From: Scortum barcoo
Lineage: Eukaryota; Chordata; Actinopteri; Centrarchiformes; Terapontidae
Direction: 5' to 3'
DNA: 64,000 bases
NCBI GenBank assembly: GCA_023238725.1
Contig: CM041531.1
Coordinates: 17,010,643-17,074,642, forward strand
A program made the translations under genes and the position numbers. Position 1 is the first letter of the stretch. Each line of letters opens with the position of its first letter. The notes under the pieces are model-generated. The model was not told where the DNA came from. It saw nothing but the letters and a program-made list of their open reading frames with translations, and ran no database searches. Below, piece by piece: positions 25,901 through 38,600 of this stretch.

Positions 25901-28900
25901 TATTTCCATCTCAAGATCCTTCCATCTGTAATAACATCAGCAGCAGGCTGGAATAGCAGGACTCAAGGCCCAAGGAGCTCAAGAGAAGCAAATCAATGTT
26001 TTTTTTTTGTTTTTTTTTGCTGATGAGGTATCAAAAGTGTAACAGGCAGACTACGGGACCCAAATGCAACACGACTGGCTACAGGAATGCTTGGATTGGA
26101 TTTTATTTCCAAGTGCAGCACAGGCAGAATGATGCAGCCTATCAGAGTGATCTGAGTCTCAAAAAGTTCAGAGGAGTTACGACGGGATCAGCTGATCCTG
26201 CTGAGCCGACTCACCGAGGAACGAGGGATGGAGACGCTGGGATCGAGCCCAAGCTGGTGAGTTGGAAGAGCAGCAAACTGAGGCTTGCAGACAGGAAACT
26301 CTGGTGAGGCTGGGTGGTGCGATCCAGAAGAGCAGACTGGTGAAACCGAACAGCCAGGAGCCGGTGGATCGCGAGCAAACAGAATCCAGAGGGGACAGGC
26401 ACAGAACTCGTGGGCAAAGACAGAAGGCTGAGGATGTTTACCGGGGCAGAGACGAGGCAAGATGGATCCAAAACAGGCAGGGTCAGTAACGGGTGATCAG
26501 TCCAAAGAAGAATTCTGGAAAGTCTTGCATAGAGATGACGAAGAACAATCTGGCAATGAATGACTGAGAGGAGGGAGTTTAAATGCTGAGCTGATCGGTG
26601 AACCAGAGCAGGTGAGTGGACCAGGTGATGGGAGTGGGCTGACCGGTGGGAAGTGGCTGGCAGGTAAATGGAAAGTTACCTGGAAGGCAGACTGTGAGAA
26701 AAAGTCTTTTTCCTGCAATGGAGGCTGCAATAAGACATGTTACTGCTGTTTGATTTCTTTCTTCTTTTTTTCTGATACTGGTGGCTTCAACTGACATCTC
26801 ATCCAGATTTGATATTTCATCTGAACTCCACTTCAAAGGAGTTTAGGATGCTCCCTGCTTGATTCTCTCACCAATAAGATCAATGTGGTGTATAGCTGTC
26901 CCAGCCAGCTGCACTTGTACTCCCTGCAACGTTACAGCTGTAGGGATTAGTGGCCTAAAAACTATGTACAGGATTATTAGGTGGATATAATGCAAAATAC
27001 TGTATATTGTGTTACTAACCAATAGAGGAAATGCTGTTCAGTCAGGACAGACCACTTCCCAGTTCCAAAGCTTTATTGAGAAATATAACGAGAGCTAACT
27101 GAATTTGGTGGAGATTCAATGTTGTGTTTACTGTCGGCTATCTGGAGAACACAACAGTTGAACAGCAACTGATTTCCTCTGTTTCCCCTGGGAGAGAGGA
27201 GGAGGTGAACAAACAAGCGCATCAACAAGATGAGCTGGAGGCAGTAAAAAAAAAAAAAAAAGAGTTTAGGAAAATGTTTGGATCCATCACACCCCGGACA
27301 ACAAGACTAAGAGTCTACAGCCACGTTAGCGGTGCTGTGAGGCTGTACACAGTGGTGTTTTGAGTTTAGTGGTAGCGTCAATGATGACTTTAACATGCTG
27401 ATGTTTAGGAAGTTTTTATCGTATCTCCATGTTACTTTTGCATACTTGTGGTAGACTGACCATATGACAGACATTGTCATCCCCAGAGATGTTTCTTAGG
27501 AATACTGAGTGGATGCTTCAAAACAGGAGGAGTTAATTAACAGGATTGCAGAAGAAAGCAGGAGAAAGATGAGGAGTGTAACTTTGCGTAATGTAATGTG
27601 ACACAATTTTGGGGCCAGTCACTCTAAAGGATATGACACAAGAAGGTGTGTTCATGGTGTGGGACTGGAAATCTAGGTTGAACCTCCCTAGGTCTCGATT
27701 GAACCCTCCAATTTTTTTTTTTTTTTGGTCTGAGAATGAAAGTAATGGTGCATTGGAGTGGACTTTTTCAATTTGTTAACTAAACACTTTACCACATATG
27801 GCCAATGAACAATGAGTGATGAATGCACCGGTATTATTATGATAATATTACTTCCATTTATCTACCTTGCTAACAAGAACTAAACCGTGGAGTTCCAGTG
27901 GCTTCCATGAATGATGACTCGAATTTGCCATCAGACAAATAACTGGCACAATGGACTGGAAGATACAAAATGCTGCAAAGGATACATTGGTTGATTTCTC
28001 TCCCAAGTCTGAGAAAAATTGGGCTGCTTTTTCTGAGCCTTTGGAGCGGGAAAGGCCTAGTCAGCTCATTATGTTCGTCCATTTTAATGTTTACCTTTTC
28101 TGAGTGTGTAAATCTGACTCCTTATTTTCCCCTACAGACACTGAAAGACCCCAACCTGTCTGCAAGAAAGGACTTTCAGAGGGAGGCAGAGCTGCTGACC
28201 AATCTGCAGCACGACCACATTGTTAAATTCTACGGAGTGTGCGTAGATGGAGACCCTCTCATCATGGTGTTCGAATACATGAAGCATGGAGACCTTAACA
28301 AATTCCTCAGGTCAGTCTTTTACTGAAGGTTAAGTCAATTTAACCTTGATGTGGTTGGCCAGTGCTGGCTGAGCAAATTAGAAATTCATCATGTGAGCAG
28401 ACAGTAGCAAAGTAAAGCGGGTCAAAGCCTAATTACAGTGCAAATGTGTGTGCGTGCTATATGTATTAGTATTTTCAGTCAGGGTACTGGCTGGAGTTTT
28501 AGATGGAAGTTTCCACCAACTTACTGACAGTATGTAAATTTCAGACTTCAGCACAAGTCTAAGAAAAGTAGAATTATTTTGTCAAATTCCTGCCCACCAA
28601 TACAATACCCAGCCAACTTCACAGCTTTCTGGGTTAGCAAACATGAGTGCTTTAGTGCTTTTGTTCCGTAATGTCAGACCGCACCGAGGGAAGTGACCTC
28701 TGATAAGCCTCAACAAAAGCGACACGATGCCGGTACAGCGAGCGCTTTGGTAATGGGAACCTTCAGTGGGGTTGATGTCAGTATGCACAGGAGGAGTCTG
28801 GGATAGAAGTGTGTTGTTTCAAGTTCGTTGACAGCCACAGTGTATGTGTGCGTGTGTGTGGTCGATCTTGTTTTTGAAGTCTGAGCAATAGTTGAAAAGA

Positions 28901-28917
28901 TGACATGTTACGATTGA

Positions 28918-28956
<39 letters not shown>

Positions 28957-31900
28957 ATTCAAGAGTGCGTGAAGACTTTCTGTTGGGAAATCATTCCTGA
29001 AATGAAAGGCAATGTCGCGAATGATGAAATTCTTTCATGCAAGGTGCAAGACGTGGCTGATTTTTGGTCTATTGGTCCTGTTGGTCACATTTAACAAATG
29101 AGATGTGTGGAGAATCAGTAGGAATGAATCGAGTATCTGATGTGCGGGTCCAGCTCAACCTTAAGATAAACGAAAGGCCTGCACTACTAGATCTCTGAAG
29201 TTAAATCGAGGTAGAGAGACAAAAAGACACACGCTAAGGAAGAGTACTACTGATCCCTCTACAGTGGAGCTGACTTACTTCACACACATGGTTAAAGCAA
29301 AGAACGTTGCAAACGTTGAATTGCACTTAAAAGTAAGAGATGGTGAAAGAAAGAAAAACCTGAGAGGACTTGTTCTGCTAAGTGCACAATTTACAGTACC
29401 TTGATGATATTCCTGAGCTTTGGTTAATATTCCTGACACTTGAAAATGTTGCAAAAACTGCTCTAAAACCACCACAGACTCATATAACAGTCTCAGAATT
29501 AATAAATCAGTACAGACACTTTACCGTTTATCATTGCAATTAAAGCTGCTTCCAGGTTATAGTTAATTTGTTAATATTTTTAACAGTCTCCCTTTATTAT
29601 GCTAATTATTCCCAATAGTTAGAGAAGCACCAATACTGACAGAATAAAGGTTTATTAGCACTGTAAGGAGCTTTGGGTTACTTATTAAAAGGGACAGACA
29701 GGTTACTGTCATGCTGGAAAGGCATTAAAGGTTCCTAAATACAGTTGTTAAAGCCAGATTATGCAACTTTTAAAAGCAGAAATCACGCAAATATCCTCTC
29801 CCAAATGAAAAGTTTAGGTAATAAGCAATTAAACGAACCTTTTCTTAATTTAATACACTCAGCGATTTTGCTGCAACAGCCTCACTTGGTCTGGGATTAC
29901 CAGGGGCTACTGGCATCTCCATCTCCATCATTAAAATTAGTTCCTCAAGTAAATCAAGTTGTTTTTCTGTCAAGCAGAGCCCACGGCCCGGACGCCATGA
30001 TCCTGGTAGACGGCCAGCCACTGCAGTCCAACGGAGAGTTGGGCCTTTCCCAGATGCTGCACATCGCCACTCAGATTGCCTCGGGCATGGTCTACCTGGC
30101 CTCCCAGCATTTTGTTCACAGAGATCTGGCAACCCGCAATTGCCTGGTGGGCAATGGCCTGCTTGTCAAGATAGGAGACTTCGGCATGTCCAGGGACATC
30201 TACAGCAGTGACTACTACAGGGTAAGACCAGGATCCTTATATAGGCTTGTTATTTGCCAGTACGACACCACGACAGTACCTAGAGCTGGAGAATTTTCAG
30301 ACTGCCAAATGAAATAATATGGAAAAAATGTCAACTTTTGCAACGCTACATGTGTTTGTGTTATTACGTTATGATTTCCACAGTGGAAGTGGATTTGTTG
30401 GTTTCCACCCAACAAATCCACTTTCTGGTCCTTTCAAGGAAACGCTGGCCATCAGTGCCTCTTCCTGTTCATTTTAAAGTAATTCACATGTGGCATAAGC
30501 ATTACTAGATTCTGCCTGACACAAAAAGTACATTTTAGTTGTGGATGTTGACGATACTTTTGACTTTGTTTGTAATTGGGTCCAAAACAACCCTAAATAT
30601 ATCCTTCGGTGGCTGCTAACTACAAATATATTTCTAACGGGTGAAGACTGTTGCGCTCTCTTGGGTCATTTTTTGTTTATATGTTTTTGTTTCCATCTTT
30701 TCTTTTCTAAGGAGAGTTAATGACTCTCCCTCTCCAGTGCAGCCCCAGGCCCCTACACCAGCCCACATAGATTCATGCAAGGATGGAAGAGGTTTAGCAG
30801 TGTGGTACGAGATGAGCCTGCTGAGCCTCCAGGCCAATGCTCACAGGCTTGTTTATATAGCCCCTTTACTGTTTAACGCGATTAGCAACTCTGAATGCCG
30901 CAAACCAGGCTGAAGAATTTAGAATTTTGTTGAATAAATAAGTGGATATTATGGAGTGATGGCTGCCACAGATCTGGATCCCTTTAACAGCCCGGTCTTG
31001 TAAAATGACTTTAGTTGCGCCTGATTCTGTTTTCGCAGCGTGACAGCTGGGCCGGTTCGGACTTTGCTGGGGGCAACGCCAGCAGTTATGAAGTACTTTC
31101 CTGCTGGGTGAGCAACACTGAACTCATAAAATAATTTGTAAGGAAATTTGAGCGAGATGTCTTTAGCGTTTGGTGCACGGCTCCTCCATGCATACCATCA
31201 TGTGTGGTGTGTATATAATTAATATACACTACTCAAAAAGCTAGGGATATTTGGCTTTCGGGTGAAATTTATGGAAAATGTAAAAAGTTCATGCTACAGT
31301 GATATTATATCATGAAAGTAGGGCATTTAAGTAGAAGCATGCAATGGTGATTTCCTCATCTCAAACAATTTATTGAAACAAAAGCCAATTTATTGAAACA
31401 AAAAACAGTGGTGGGTATACCACAACAAAAAATGTCAGTGTTTCAATAAAGTGTCATGTGCCCTTGAGCATCAATTACACGACATCTCATGCTGGTTCGT
31501 TCAGGTCATTGAGGTTCTGGGGTACAGAGTTATGAGCCTCTACAGGGCGACTCAGCTGATCCCATAGGTTTTCTGTGGGATTCAGGTCTGGAGAAAGTGC
31601 AGGCCACTCCATTCGAGGTACCCCAGTCTCCAGCAGCCGTTCCTTAATAATGCGACCTCGATGAGCTGGAGCATTGTCGACCATGAAGATGAAATTAGGC
31701 CTTTGTTGTTCATGCAGGGGCAGAATGACTGGATTAATGATGTTATTCAGGTAGTATAGGTGTAGGGCAGTTCTGTATTAACTAGACACACCTGCCCACA
31801 CTGTAACACCACCAGCACCAAAGGCTCGTCTGGTGACAACAGTGGCTGATGCATAGCGCTCTCCTTGACGTCTCCAACATTGTTGATGGCCATCATTTCT

Positions 31901-34900
31901 GCTCAGCGTGAATCGACTTTCATCAGAGAACAGCACTGAGGCCCACTGGTCCCTCGTCCAGCGTAAATGCTCCCTGGCCCATGCAAGACGATGACGCCTG
32001 TGCCTGGTGGTGTGGTCAGGTACCCTTGCGGGTCGTCTAGCATGCAGACCACGCTGATGTAAACTGTTTCGAATGGTCTGATGTGACACTTGGGTGCCTC
32101 TCCCTTAAATGTGCCTGGAGTTTAGTGGCATTCATCATTCGGTTCTGCAGGGCACTGTTCACAATGAAGCGGTCATCAGTGTGGGATGTGGCTAAACGAC
32201 GTCCCCTTCTATGCCTTTCTGTGACTCTACCAGTCTCTCTGTATCTCTGTTGCAACCTGCTGATGACACTTTGTGACACTCTAAGCTCAGTGGCCACTTC
32301 CATCTGAGAACATCCTGTTTGAAGTCTCGCAATGGTGAGGTACTGTTGATCAATTGTTAGGTGTCGTCTTGGTCTCATGATGTCAAAATAGCATGATAAG
32401 GAGGACTGTTTAAAATTTAATGGTCAATTCATGGATCAAACACCTGTTGTGAATTTTGCCGTTAAGCTCCTTGTTAGAGAACAGCAAGTTGTGTAAAAAG
32501 TATTGAAACATTGAACAGTTGGACATGTGCATTAAAAAATTTAGAGAAGGTCACATTAAGTTCACCTGCAAAGGTTATAGTGCATTTTAGGTTCATCCTG
32601 AAATTTCACCCGAAAGCCAAATATCCCTAACTTTTAGTGAGTAGTGTACGAATATTTTGTTTGAGTTGTTAAAGAATTATGGCAGGATTCTGTGTGTGTG
32701 TATTGTTCAGCGCAGTAAATCCAATCAAACTGTTTTGGCCTTCAGTTGAGAGAAAAGTGTCAGTTTGGCATGAAGACACTTAGTGGGAACAGAAAATCAG
32801 TACTCTGACTTTATTAAAAATGGTTATGCATAATTTAAAGATCTCAGATCACAGCAGTGTTTGGAGGTTGTTAAGACCAAAGAATGAAAGCTTAATGACA
32901 TAAACAATAGACAGTACATGGTACGAACTGTTTATATATCTATATCTATCTTTCACATATACACACACATACACACACACATCATAATAATTGCAATGCT
33001 GTCTGAGTCTAAAACTGGCTTCACAGCTGAATTGAATTTTGCGTTGCACATATTAAACATTAAATATTTAAATTACAGAATATCAAAGACCTCTCTCATG
33101 CTCTGTGACATCACTTAATGACATGTTCATTTTCCAGCCACACTTGTGAAATATTATTTTCAAAGCTTATTGTGGGTTTAGCAACAAGGGTATATAAATA
33201 CTCTTCTTACAGTCTAGAATACTCATTATAAGCTCTTTTTGGAGGAGAATAATTGGATATTTAGACACTGGCGGCTTCATGAGGGCCAGTTCTATGGCAA
33301 CCACGGCAGATCCTGTGCTATTCATCTTGCATGTAGGTTGCGCAAATGGTGCTGCATGGAGTCTCTCTGTTACACTAATTGGAATATGCATGCATGGATT
33401 TTGTGTGCGTGATTCTCATTTTGAATGCGACATCATAGGTATCATTTCACGGCTGCCTCTGACTTCATGTTTGTGCTTTTTGTAGGCATGTGACTTGGAC
33501 TTTTGAAGGGTAGACTTGAGTTAAAGATACGAAAATGTTTTACCTGTGCCAAGATAAAGTTTGTCTAGCAGTCTGGGTTTGAGCAAAAGGTTCTTGTGAT
33601 ATTTTTGGCCTTACTCTCCCTCATCATTGTACTTGCATGCCTAATCAAATAATGATGTCTGCTCCATTAGATAATGTTTGCTATGGCAGTACACAGAATA
33701 GTAATATTTGTCATACCTGTAAAATCAGTCAGAATTGAAAAGGTGAGAGAACAGCCTGGAGTCGACGGACGCGCCGGCGCGTCCAAGATTACAGGTCCGA
33801 TTTATGATGACGTAGCAAAAAGACAGCAGTCTCCGTTTCAACTTGTGTCGAAAGTGCGGACTTCAAACTACATACCGTTTTTAATTTGATTGGCCAATTA
33901 AAACAGACTTATAGTAAATAATGTATAACGTTTTTTTTTCTGAATATTGTCGTCACATTTGGCGCATTTTTGGTGCTGGAAGAAGGCTTGTGATGTGCCC
34001 CTCTGTCTTGTAATGGACAGGAACTGTTTTTTGGAGTGGCACAAATAATTTGTGGCATCTTATTGTGACACCTGATTGTTTTGTAAATAGTTGAACAAAA
34101 AAAACGCCTGAGGCATTGCCTGCATTTTAATGTAAATAGTTGTAAATAACTGTTATTTGCTACATTTGTACATCATTTTTTGAAACTTTACAACTTATAT
34201 TTGCATTCTAAGTTATAAAAATGGTTCGTTAGACATGTTTGTGGTTTTCACATTACAAAATCTAACTTTTTTATATTCGGATTTTATGTTTTTTGTGTGG
34301 TTTTAGGTCCAGTGTGTTAATACAGTATGTCAAAATTGAAAAAAATAACTGTAAAATCACACATGTGAGGTTGTGCTGAAAAAAATGATACCAAACAAGG
34401 CATGGTAAACAGTTTCTTAAGGTGAAATATAAAAGGTGCAAAATCAAAAGTAGTCAAAAATGGCCAATTATACCCTGGACTCCAGAGCAGGCCAATTAGG
34501 AGATATATTGTACTTGTGTAATGAGTTGAACAAGTCAGTTCAGTTTCCCTTCCCTACGCCCTCAACTCCTCCGATAGAGACCAGTACAGATGTGGGTGTA
34601 CTGGGCAGCTCCAGCTATGTCTGTGGAACAGTGTGAGCCCATGTGGGCCTCTCTGGACAAATAAAGGACAAAACTGTCCTTGTTTCCTTGTTTTGGCACA
34701 AAGAACAGTTCATCTAATTGACTCTGAAGATCAAGTCACAGCTGATTTAGCAGGCAGATACAGCTTGGTTTAAAGATTAAATGGTGCAGCTGATTGTTCT
34801 TGTCTGAAGAATTATAAGCTTAATATATACTGTAGGTACTGAGAGTTAACAGTTTCAGCAGCTATAAGATCTAACAAGAGCTGTGTGTGCATGCATGTTT

Positions 34901-35587
34901 ACACACTTCAATTACACAATTCAATTAGTAGGCCTCTGTTGGAGAAAGATGCAGTGTATCAGGGGTAAAAGCAGGGGCCCAGCTTCAGTTCTGGACTGCA
35001 GTGCCCAACATCGGTAATATTCATAAGCAGAAAGCCAGAGAAGGTTCATGTCCTTGAGACGGCGCCAGAGACTCACGCTGGTTGATCAGGGTGTTGGTGC
35101 AGATGGGGGAGGACATGCAAGCAAAAAGGTGGACCTCCAAGCATATTACACTCTTTACTCACAGTTGAAAAGAAGCAGGTGGTGACTCCACACTCTGGGT
35201 CTGGCTAACAAGGGTGTTTGTGGTGAAAAGGACCCCAGTGGTATGGGAACTGGAGCAAACTGGGATAAAGGGGGCAAATGCAGAGAGATACAGAGTAACG
35301 GTGTGTCCAGAAATAACTTAAAATTGCTTTATATACCTACCCAAACAGGCGCTTGCATGTGTCCGCAAAACAAAAAACAAGTTCTGTGATTACAACTGAC
35401 TCACCGTAAGTGAAAAAAAGAATTAATAGCCCTTACAGCAACAGTGTATTAGAGGGAAGTGAGCCAGTCTGAGGGAACTTTTTTTCAGTTAAATGTTGGT
35501 TCCTTCTATCAAACTCAGCGGTGAATTTATTGAGGAAAGTAATACGGTTGAATAATTTATTGAATAATTTACTGAGTCAGTGCACGT

Positions 35588-35623
<36 letters not shown>

Positions 35624-38600
35624 GTGAGGAAGGGAGAACAGTTCTGGCAAATCTGTCTTATTAAGCAGAAACCACAGGGATGGTTTGTAAAATAAATAAA
35701 TAAATAAATAAAAGACCAGAGTAGTTTAAATTCAGAGTGTTACGTGTGTGTGTGTGCGTGTGTGTGTGTGTGTGCATGGCGTGTCTTGTGTAAAGCTGCT
35801 GTCTGGTGCGTTGTGATAGCATCGCTGCCCGCCTACACAGAGGAATATTGACAGAGCTCAGAGATAAGGAGCTCCTAACAGTATTGGACACTTTCCCTGT
35901 GTTGAGTGATTATAAATAGCAGCGCCCTGCCAAGAACACAATCCTCCCATCGCTGACTAGTCGTATTGACGGTTGTTGCCCTCTGGGACTCCCTAGACAC
36001 TTTGCAGCAGGAGGGAACAACTTCAAGAAAGAGATGAATATTGTCCTAAATCACATCCATCTGTCATATCCTCCTGCTCCGCCTGCACTGAACATGCCTT
36101 TGTGTTGCTTCAAAAGAGACAACTGCAGCGCCTGCACAGGCCGACGGCAGCACCGGTGCCTGCTATGTACGTGTTTTATACCAACGCCTCACGATATATC
36201 AGGTAGTGCTTTCCTGAGGTGGGAGAGTGAAGCACTGAATTATGCATATTACGATGGTATAAATGACAGTGAGTGCTCTAAAGGTGCCTATGCATTAAAA
36301 GTGCAAGTAAGAAGACTGAGTGAAATATTGTTTTTAACCAGCAGTGTTTTAGGAACAGCATCTCGAGGTCAATCTGTAGGTCTTGTCAAAAATAATCATT
36401 AGATGTATAATTTGCTCAAAGGTTTCTTTTTTCACGTCTTCTTTAATATAGAACAGTAACTAGTCCAATATGCATTGTGGTACATTTCATGGCCCATGCC
36501 AGCTCATTTGTCTCATAATACTTAATTACATTTGTGCAATATTAATTGGTTTTGTTGAATCAGGAGTCCAAGAAGGCTGCTCACTCATTTTCTGCAGTAA
36601 TCAATTGTATTTTGGTAATTGGTGCTAAATGCAGTTCCTGGTGACATGAAAATAAAAGTTCTAAAAAAGTTTCCATTTGGCTTTCTGGAAGCTGCAGGTA
36701 GTCTGTAGTGTTAGGCGCTGGCTCTTCTAGACAAGGAGAGAAATGGCTTCAAAACAGCTCATTACAGCCAAATTATGAACACTGGCATATAGGTTCCTGT
36801 CAGGGAATAAGATGTAGAGACTTCCAGTTTCTACTTTTTAAGATAGAGAATATAAAAAAATTCTCAAGAGTTTTCTCCAGAGGCTTGCTTGCAGCCTGAG
36901 TGTTTTCATTTAGCAGTGGCAGGGGTTTGTTCTTCATTTCAATGAGTGTAACATTGTCTGAATGTAAAACAGGATGCTGTTGAGAAACCGTGTGTCCAGC
37001 TAACTTCGGTTCAGCAGGACAAGGCAGCAACAATAACAACCTCTCCCTCAACATTTGAGGAGGAAGTTAAAATCTGAATCTGAATCTGCATTTTCGTATC
37101 ATAGACTAATGACTGTCAAATACTGTTAACAATGTTATAATCTAATGACTCAAGGACTTGGTGTTCTTTGTGACTCTGCCAGGAAGCCTCTGCTTACCTG
37201 CACTGCTTTGCTTTGAAGAAAAATGGTCCCCAGGTTTCTACTGTTTCAAGGATCAAACAGATATTTTTCTGCTGCATTATTTATCAAGCACAAGCTCCTC
37301 AAAACTGTATGCAGCTTGGTGCTAATGAGTACACAGGCCATATTTATTACTGCTGCATGAAGGGCTGAAAAAACTCTGTTCTGACCCCCCCTTGGGTCTT
37401 GTTTTTTTTCTCTCTCTCGTAGTCTATCCTCAGAGGAAGTCTGGCTTTGAGGACCCAAACATTCTTTAAAGCTTCTTCAACATTTTGGGAAATACATTAC
37501 TTTTGCTACGGCTTAGATGAAACGACTGATACCACTCTTGTGTCTGTATAGTAAATATGAAGCACCCTTGCTGAGCCTTGTTCTGTCTGAGGGTAACAAA
37601 ATCTGCCTACCATCACCTCTAAAGCTCACTAATTAACATGCTATATATTATTTGTTTAATCAGTACAAAAACCACAGTGAAAAAACAGGTTGCAGTTTTA
37701 CCAGGGCTTTTATATTATGTGCCAGACTATTTCTTGGCTGAGTATTAACTTCCTGGAGTCTATTTGTCACCATGGAGTTGCCAGGGAACTGGAAAAATAG
37801 TCATTCAAAAACTCTGATTCTGTCTTTAAAACATTTTTTCTTTTCCACCCAAAGTTGAGGACGGCTTTAATAAGAATTACTTGATTTTCTTTTATTATTA
37901 TTTTGAAGACCATTTTTGTTGCTTTAATTTATCCAAATAAGGTTAACTGGCCATTGGTGCTTTGTGTTGACACCATCCTTCTTTACACAGAAATGATGTT
38001 ACAGTCATTGGAATCAAAATAAAAACCCTGCAAACAAAACACAACATCTTTTTCAGTCAACTGAATGGTTGGCAGATTAACTTCAGAGAGTAGCAGTAAC
38101 CTCATATTCACAGAAGTAAGAGAGGTATCAGTATTAAGTATCAAATAAAATGTTGAAATTATTGGTTGACTTTAATTTATATCTATACAACGATCACTTT
38201 GCTATTACATAGTAATAGTAGACCTGCTAAATATCAGCATACTTCAGGGCCGCACAGTGTTGTAGTGGTTAGTACTGTCGCCTCACAGCAAGAGGGTTCT
38301 GGGTTCAAACCCAGGCTGACCGGGGCCCTCCAGCTTCCTCCCACAATCCAAAGACATGCAGGTTAGGTTAATTGGCGAGTCTAAATTGCAAATTGTGTGA
38401 GAGTGTGAGTCTGTCTTTCTATGTCAGCCCTGTGACTGATTGGCGTCCAGTCCAGGGTGTACCCTCACTGTGTACCCTGGACTGTACCCCACCTCTGCCA
38501 ATGCCCAATGACAGCTGAGATAGGCTCCAGCGCCCCTCTGCGACCCTGTGTGTTCAGGATAAAGCAGGTATAGAAAATGAATAAATATCAACATCATTTT

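Larger units (their letters stand above)
23903..28137 (+). other. ntrk3: ntrk3 intron (4.2 kb)
   Basis: Bounded by GTACGT at 23903 and CCTACAG ending at 28137. It holds a split MITE at 23960-24960 and a possible degenerate repeat at about 26010-26720. Open frames here are short and not protein-like; the one at 27970-28326 is simply the next exon read through its acceptor. Confidence 0.9.
31227..32646 (-). mobile_element. Tc1/mariner DNA transposon, 1420 bp, inactive
   Basis: Terminal inverted repeats of about 48 bp begin CACTACTCA at both ends and share 'AGGGATATTTGGCTTTCGGG'. They differ by a small indel and about one substitution. Each end abuts a TA dinucleotide (31225-31226 and 32647-32648), the Tc1 target duplication. 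Transposase remnants read on the - strand with a DD34E catalytic arrangement. The short inverted repeats and single gene fit Tc1-like elements common in fish. It sits 119 bp downstream of the kinase-insert exon. Confidence 0.95.

Noticed and set aside
29745..30317. A 190-codon open frame starting inside the intron
   Set aside because: Only 29978-30221 is exon; the rest is intron that happens to be open on either side.
31139..31180. A stretch that translates to 'DVFSVWCT', faintly like the mammalian NDFCIWCE insert
   Set aside because: There is no proper donor after it and the acceptor-like AG lacks a pyrimidine tract; the match is only a few residues.
38260..38330. A tRNA gene
   Set aside because: A and B boxes are present but no cloverleaf; the surrounding body is a dispersed SINE-like repeat.
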